NCBI RefSeq assembly: GCF_015355755.1
Contig: NZ_JACVEE010000002.1
Span: 2,170,001-2,234,000, forward strand
Source of the DNA: Nocardia sp. XZ_19_385
GTDB taxonomy: Bacteria > Actinomycetota > Actinomycetes > Mycobacteriales > Mycobacteriaceae
Length of the DNA stretch: 64,000 bases
Direction of reading: 5' to 3'
Part shown: in pieces, positions 60,412-64,000 of the stretch
Numbering within the stretch: position 1 is the first letter of the stretch
Layout of the letters: the number at the start of each line of letters is the position of its first letter
Program-made: the position numbers and the translations under genes
The notes under the pieces: generated by a model
Database searches by the model: none
Seen by the model: only the letters and a program-made list of their open reading frames with translations
Told to the model about the DNA's origin: nothing

Positions 60412-61116
60412 ATGCCGTACCTGGAACGTGAAGGTGATGTGTTCGTCCTGTACCTCGGAACCGAGGGCCAGACAGACAACGAGAACCGCTTCCACCCGGA
60501 CTGGATCGATCAGGTGCACGCCCTGCTCGACGAGGTCGAGGCGTCGGAGGGGCCCGCCGCACTGGTCACCACCGCGACCGGCAAGTTCTTCAGCAACGGC
60601 CTCGACACCGACTGGCTGTTCGGCAATCTGGACCAGATGCACTGGTACCTGGACCGCGTGCACTCGATCTACACCCGGCTGCTGACCTTCCCGATGCCGA
60701 CCGTCGCCGCGCTCAACGGCCACGCCTTCGGTGCGGGCGCGATGCTGGCCACCTCCTGCGACTTCCGCGTCATGCGCGCCGATCGCGGTTTCTGGTGCCT
60801 GCCCGAGGTGAACCTGGGCATGCCTTTCACCATCGGCATGAACGCGCTGCTGACCGAGCGCCTGACCAACCAGGTGTGTGTGCTGGCCATGACCACCGGC
60901 CACCGTTTCGCGGCCGACCAGGCCATCGCCGCGGGCATCGTGGACGACAAAGCCGATGCCGAAGCGTTGCTGAGCACCGCCATCGCGCGTGCCGCGGCAC
61001 TGTCCGGCAACCGCAAGCCGAACCTGCCGGTCATCAAGCGGGCGCTGCACGCCCAGGCTCTCGACGGCCTCGCGGTCAAGACCACCCCGGAGAACCTGGC
61101 GTTCGCCGCCGGATAA
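60412..61116 (+). CDS. Enoyl-CoA hydratase/isomerase family protein (delta3,delta2-isomerase-like)
   Basis: A short crotonase of 234 residues. The oxyanion-hole segments TGKFFSNGLDTDW and LNGHAFGAGAMLATSCDFRVM are present; FWCLPEVNLGMPF supplies a Glu in the position used by delta3,delta2-enoyl-CoA isomerases. Its shortness and RADRGFW stretch fit that subgroup better than classic hydratases. It would help unsaturated acyl-CoA enter beta-oxidation. Leaderless start likely. A hairpin follows. Confidence 0.88.
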   Translation: MPYLEREGDVFVLYLGTEGQTDNENRFHPDWIDQVHALLDEVEASEGPAALVTTATGKFFSNGLDTDWLFGNLDQMHWYLDRVHSIYTRLLTFPMPTVAALNGHAFGAGAMLATSCDFRVMRADRGFWCLPEVNLGMPFTIGMNALLTERLTNQVCVLAMTTGHRFAADQAIAAGIVDDKADAEALLSTAIARAAALSGNRKPNLPVIKRALHAQALDGLAVKTTPENLAFAAG

Positions 61117-61130
61117 CTCACTGCCGGACC

Positions 61131-61156
61131 CGGGCACGGGCCGCTACCCGTGCCCG
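61131..61156 (+). terminator. Terminator after the crotonase gene
   Basis: CGGGCACGGG (61131-61140) pairs with CCCGTGCCCG (61147-61156), followed by ATTT. It covers the GTG at 61150, which argues against that codon as the next gene's start. Confidence 0.7.
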
Positions 61157-61185
61157 ATTTGCACACCAGTGCGACACTGTGTTCC

Positions 61186-62427
61186 ATGCCATCACCGCGC
61201 AGCGGTCATCATGAGTCGCCCGGCGAGCTCGACGCCGGGCGTATTCCGGTGGATGGCACTCGATCGGATGTCGCGATCAAGGCGGCCGCGAGCCGACTGA
61301 TCGATCTCTCACACAGCATTCACGCCGAACCCGAGCTGGCGTTCGAAGAGCACCGCAGCGCCGCCAAGACCATCGAGCCATTGGCCGAACGCGGTTTCCA
61401 CATCGAAACCGGTGTCGCCGATCTGCCCACCGCCTTCCGCGCCAGTTACGGCAGCGGCGAGCTGACGGTGGCGCTCTGCGCCGAATACGACGCGCTCCCC
61501 GGCATGGGACATGCCTGCGGGCACAACATCATTGCCGCCGCCTCGGTGGGCGCGGCCCTCGGTCTCGCGGAGCTCGCGGACGATCTGGGCCTCACCATTC
61601 TGGTGCTCGGCACCCCGGCCGAGGAGAGTGGCGGCGGCAAGGTCCTGATGCTCGATCGGGGCGTCTTCGACGATGTCGCGATGGCGATGATGGTGCACCC
61701 CGGGCCCCGGGATATCGCGGGCGCGCACTCGCTGGCGCTGGCCGATATCGAGGTGGTGTTCCACGGCGTGGAAGCGCATGCCAGCGCCGCCCCCGAACTG
61801 GGCCGCAACGCCGGTGACGCGGTCACCGTCGCGCAGGTTGCGATTGGTTTGCTGCGTCAACATATCCGGCCGGGCCAGCAACTTCACGGTATAGTCGGCA
61901 ACGGTGGCATAGCCCCGAACATCGTGCCCGGACGTGCGGAACTGCTGTATTACCTACGCGCAGGTGACTCCGCATCCCTCGAAGAACTGATGCGACGCAG
62001 CTCGGATTGTTTCGAGGCGGGCGCCCTCGCGACCGGCTGCACCCACGAAATCCGGACGCTCGCACCGACATATACCGAGCTGACGCCTGATCCGGCACTA
62101 CTGTGTGCCTATCGCGAGCAGATCGCCGACCTGGGACGGGTGCCGATCGCACCGGAACTCGAGGCGCAGCGACCGCTCGGCAGCACGGATATGGGCAATG
62201 TCACCAACGTCATTCCGGGCATCCACCCGGTTATCGGCATCGAGGCCGATGGGGCGGTGACGCATCAGCCCGGTTTCGCCGCGGCGAGCATCAATGCCTC
62301 GGCGGATCGCGCCGTTCTCGACGGTGCGATCGCGCTCGCGCGTACCGCTGTGGCGATAGCTCGCGATGACGTACAGAGAGACAGGTTGTTGCAACGGCTG
62401 GTTCAACGACAGGAGGAGTTTCGGTGA
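61186..62427 (+). CDS. M20 family amidohydrolase (AmiB1-like)
   Basis: Zinc-dependent amidohydrolase of 413 residues, related to peptidase M20D/aminoacylases. LSHSIHAEPELAFEE, EYDALPGMGHACGHN (metal His/Cys region), LGTPAEESGGGK (catalytic and metal Glu), MMVHPGP and the C-terminal VTHQPGFAA are conserved. ATG 61186 is used since the earlier GTG is in a terminator stem. Its stop overlaps the next M20 gene by 4 nt (GTGA); the two proteins may act on related substrates. Confidence 0.9.
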   Translation: MPSPRSGHHESPGELDAGRIPVDGTRSDVAIKAAASRLIDLSHSIHAEPELAFEEHRSAAKTIEPLAERGFHIETGVADLPTAFRASYGSGELTVALCAEYDALPGMGHACGHNIIAAASVGAALGLAELADDLGLTILVLGTPAEESGGGKVLMLDRGVFDDVAMAMMVHPGPRDIAGAHSLALADIEVVFHGVEAHASAAPELGRNAGDAVTVAQVAIGLLRQHIRPGQQLHGIVGNGGIAPNIVPGRAELLYYLRAGDSASLEELMRRSSDCFEAGALATGCTHEIRTLAPTYTELTPDPALLCAYREQIADLGRVPIAPELEAQRPLGSTDMGNVTNVIPGIHPVIGIEADGAVTHQPGFAAASINASADRAVLDGAIALARTAVAIARDDVQRDRLLQRLVQRQEEFR

Positions 62428-63716
62428 GTAGTACCGGCGGGTCGAGCCCGGTGACGGGGACCGCGGCAGGTCACGAGGCCATGGTGGCCGGCGTGGATGC
62501 CGCGGAGGCGTTCCTACGCACGCCGAAGGGGCCGCGCGCCGTCATCGACACCGTGGCCGCCGGCCGCGCCGCCGTGGACGCCTGGCTGGCCGAGCACGCG
62601 TTCGACCTGGTCGGGTGGCGCCGCCACATTCACGCCAACCCGGAACTGTCGCGCACCGAGTTCGGCACCACCGAGTTCGTTTCCTCCTGGCTGACCAAGG
62701 CCGGGCTCAATCCGCAGAAGATGCCCGGCGGCACCGGCCTGATCTGTGACATCGGCCCGGCCGACGGGCCGCGCATCGGCCTGCGCGCCGATATGGACGC
62801 GCTCCCGTTGCAGGAGTTCACCGGTCTGTCCTTCGCCTCCACCGTGCCGGGTGTCTCGCATGCCTGCGGGCACGACGCGCACACCACCATCCTGCTCGGC
62901 ACCGCGCTCGCGCTCTCGGAGATGAATCTGCCGGTCGGCGTGCGGTTCGTCTTCCAGCCCGCCGAGGAGGTCATGCCGGGCGGCGCGATCGACATGGTCG
63001 CCGCCGGCGCGATGGAGGGCGTGGACCGGATCTTCGCGGTGCACTGCGACCCGCGTCTGGAAGTGGGCCGGGTCGGCATCCGGGTCGGCGCGATCACCTC
63101 CGCCGCCGACACCGTGGAGCTGGTGCTGGATTCGCCGGGCGGGCACACCTCGCGCCCGCACCTGACCAGCGATCTGGTCTACGCGATCGGCACCGTCATC
63201 ACCGGCCTGCCAGGTCTGCTCAGCCGCCGCATCGACCCGCGCACCAGCACCGTGATGGTGTGGGGTGCGGTCTCGGCGGGCAAGGCGCCCAACGCGATTC
63301 CGCAGACCGGCATGCTCACCGGCACGGTCCGCACCGGCGATCACGCGACCTGGTCGCTGCTGGAGCCGATGGTGCACGAGATCGTCGACGGCCTGCTCGC
63401 GCCGACGGGCGTGCGGTACCAGCTGAACTACCGGCGCGGCGTGCCGCCGGTGGTCAACGACGAGCAGTCCACCCGGATGTTCGAGTCCGCGATCCGTGCC
63501 CTGGGCCCGGACGCGCTGGCCGACACCATGCAGTCCGGCGGCGGCGAGGACTTCTCCTGGTACCTGGAGGAGGTGCCGGGTGCGATGGCGCGCCTGGGCG
63601 TCTGGTCCGGTCGGGGCGAGCAACTGGATCTGCACCAGCCGACTTTCGACATCGATGAGCGAGCTCTGTCGGTCGGCGTGCGGGTATTGAGCAACATCAT
63701 CCTCCAAGCCGGCTAG
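62424..63716 (+). CDS. M20 family metallopeptidase/amidohydrolase (AmiA1-like)
   Basis: A 430-residue paralogue of the preceding gene, closer to hippurate hydrolase/IAA-amino acid hydrolases. WRRHIHANPELSRTEFGT, GLRADMDALPLQEFTG, SHACGHDAHTTILLG, FQPAEEVMPGGA (Glu-Glu) and a C-terminal GGEDFSWYLEEVPGA carry the metal site. An N-terminal extension of about 45 residues precedes the domain. The GTG overlaps the upstream stop. Substrate unknown; amino-acid conjugates or peptides are likely. Confidence 0.92.
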   Translation: MSSTGGSSPVTGTAAGHEAMVAGVDAAEAFLRTPKGPRAVIDTVAAGRAAVDAWLAEHAFDLVGWRRHIHANPELSRTEFGTTEFVSSWLTKAGLNPQKMPGGTGLICDIGPADGPRIGLRADMDALPLQEFTGLSFASTVPGVSHACGHDAHTTILLGTALALSEMNLPVGVRFVFQPAEEVMPGGAIDMVAAGAMEGVDRIFAVHCDPRLEVGRVGIRVGAITSAADTVELVLDSPGGHTSRPHLTSDLVYAIGTVITGLPGLLSRRIDPRTSTVMVWGAVSAGKAPNAIPQTGMLTGTVRTGDHATWSLLEPMVHEIVDGLLAPTGVRYQLNYRRGVPPVVNDEQSTRMFESAIRALGPDALADTMQSGGGEDFSWYLEEVPGAMARLGVWSGRGEQLDLHQPTFDIDERALSVGVRVLSNIILQAG

Positions 63717-63731
63717 ATCCCCTTGACACGG

Positions 63732-63768
63732 CGAAGGCCGCCTTCCTGATCCAGGAGGGCGGCCTTCG
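63732..63768. terminator. Bidirectional terminator at the right end
   Basis: A stem of about 16 bp with one wobble, CGAAGGCCGCC (63732-63742) continuing into TTCCTG, pairs with CAGGAGGGCGGCCTTCG (to 63768). A GGTGGTTTT tail follows. It separates two convergent genes. Confidence 0.8.
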
Positions 63769-63785
63769 GTGGTTTTCGGAGTTGT

Positions 63786-64000
63786 CTACCCGAAGGTGCC
63801 GGGGCCGACGTTCTTGCTGTTGCGGGTGCGCAGGGAGTGCACGTAATCCTCGGGGGCGCCGGCCTTCTCGGCTGCGTCGGCGATCACCCCGAGGTAGCGG
63901 GCCGAGGGCAGGCCGCCCTCGTAGGCGTCCAGGACGTACAACCAAGCCAGGGTGGTTTCAGCGGTGTTGTTGGGATTGCGGGTGACTCGCAGACGGATCT
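63786..64000 (-). CDS. Gamma-glutamylcyclotransferase-like protein, 5' end cut by window edge
   Basis: The last 71 residues are present, ending at TAG (63788-63786). The sequence RVTRNPNNTAETTLAWLYVLDAYEGGLPSARYLGVIADAAEKAGAP, then YVHSLRTR, fits the C-terminal part of the gamma-glutamylcyclotransferase fold (an Rv3304-like protein). The catalytic Glu is not in the visible part. It is convergent with the M20 gene. Confidence 0.75.
   Translation of the reverse strand, partial: IRLRVTRNPNNTAETTLAWLYVLDAYEGGLPSARYLGVIADAAEKAGAPEDYVHSLRTRNSKNVGPGTFG

Overview
The window is a high-GC actinobacterial chromosome segment, most likely Nocardia or a close Mycobacteriales relative. Evidence: strong GC-rich third-position bias, mycolic-actinobacterial families (SdhCDAB, DnaE2, DUF3017, DacB, EspC-like and WXG100-like type VII secretion proteins, SCP-x-type thiolase cluster) and a gene order that, from memory, recalls M. 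tuberculosis around Rv3304-Rv3370 (dnaE2, trmL, metX, icd, trpS, yhjD-like, dacB, sdh, cdd-deoA-add, upp-pmm-pnp, two M20 amidases). No rRNA, tRNA, IS element, prophage or CRISPR was seen.

Layout. 1-11 kb: partial SDR with a palindromic operator; a LexA box driving a small ORF plus dnaE2; M48 protease; MPI-like protein; DUF4349 lipoprotein and DUF167; FAD oxidase; NADP-isocitrate dehydrogenase. 11-20 kb: two TetR/MFS pairs, a SAM-IV riboswitch with a short upstream ORF overlapping metX, HxlR, DUF3017, RidA, CMD and TrmL. 20-28 kb: NCS1 permease and a beta-oxidation-like operon (thiolase, SRPBCC, hydratase, dehydrogenase, acyl-CoA dehydrogenase). 28-34 kb: hydrolase, xthA joined by overlaps to a secreted barnase-type RNase and a barstar-type inhibitor, TetR/MpaB pair, trpS, BrkB. 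34.7-36.5 kb: a YbaB/WXG100-like/CpnT-N-like module. 36.6-46 kb: DacB, MFS/TetR, hydrolases, RadC, orphan VapB, copper-type operator with a His-rich DUF4396 protein, phenylalanine hydroxylase. 46-60 kb: sdhCDAB, pyrimidine/purine salvage (cdd, deoA, add, upp, punA, a phosphosugar mutase) and a second ESX-type module (EspC-like, NlpC/P60, two YbaB-like). 60-64 kb: crotonase, two M20 amidohydrolases, partial gamma-glutamylcyclotransferase.

The most notable patterns are regulatory. An identical GGAACC-N16-CGTC[C/G]AAC (ECF-sigma-like) promoter stands in front of both ESX-type modules, with a third copy just after the first module. About a dozen genes have a TANNNT-type -10 box only 6-8 nt before the start codon, indicating leaderless mRNAs. 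metX is controlled by a SAM-IV riboswitch followed by an 11-codon ORF that overlaps its start. All functions are inferred from sequence reading alone; no database search was run.
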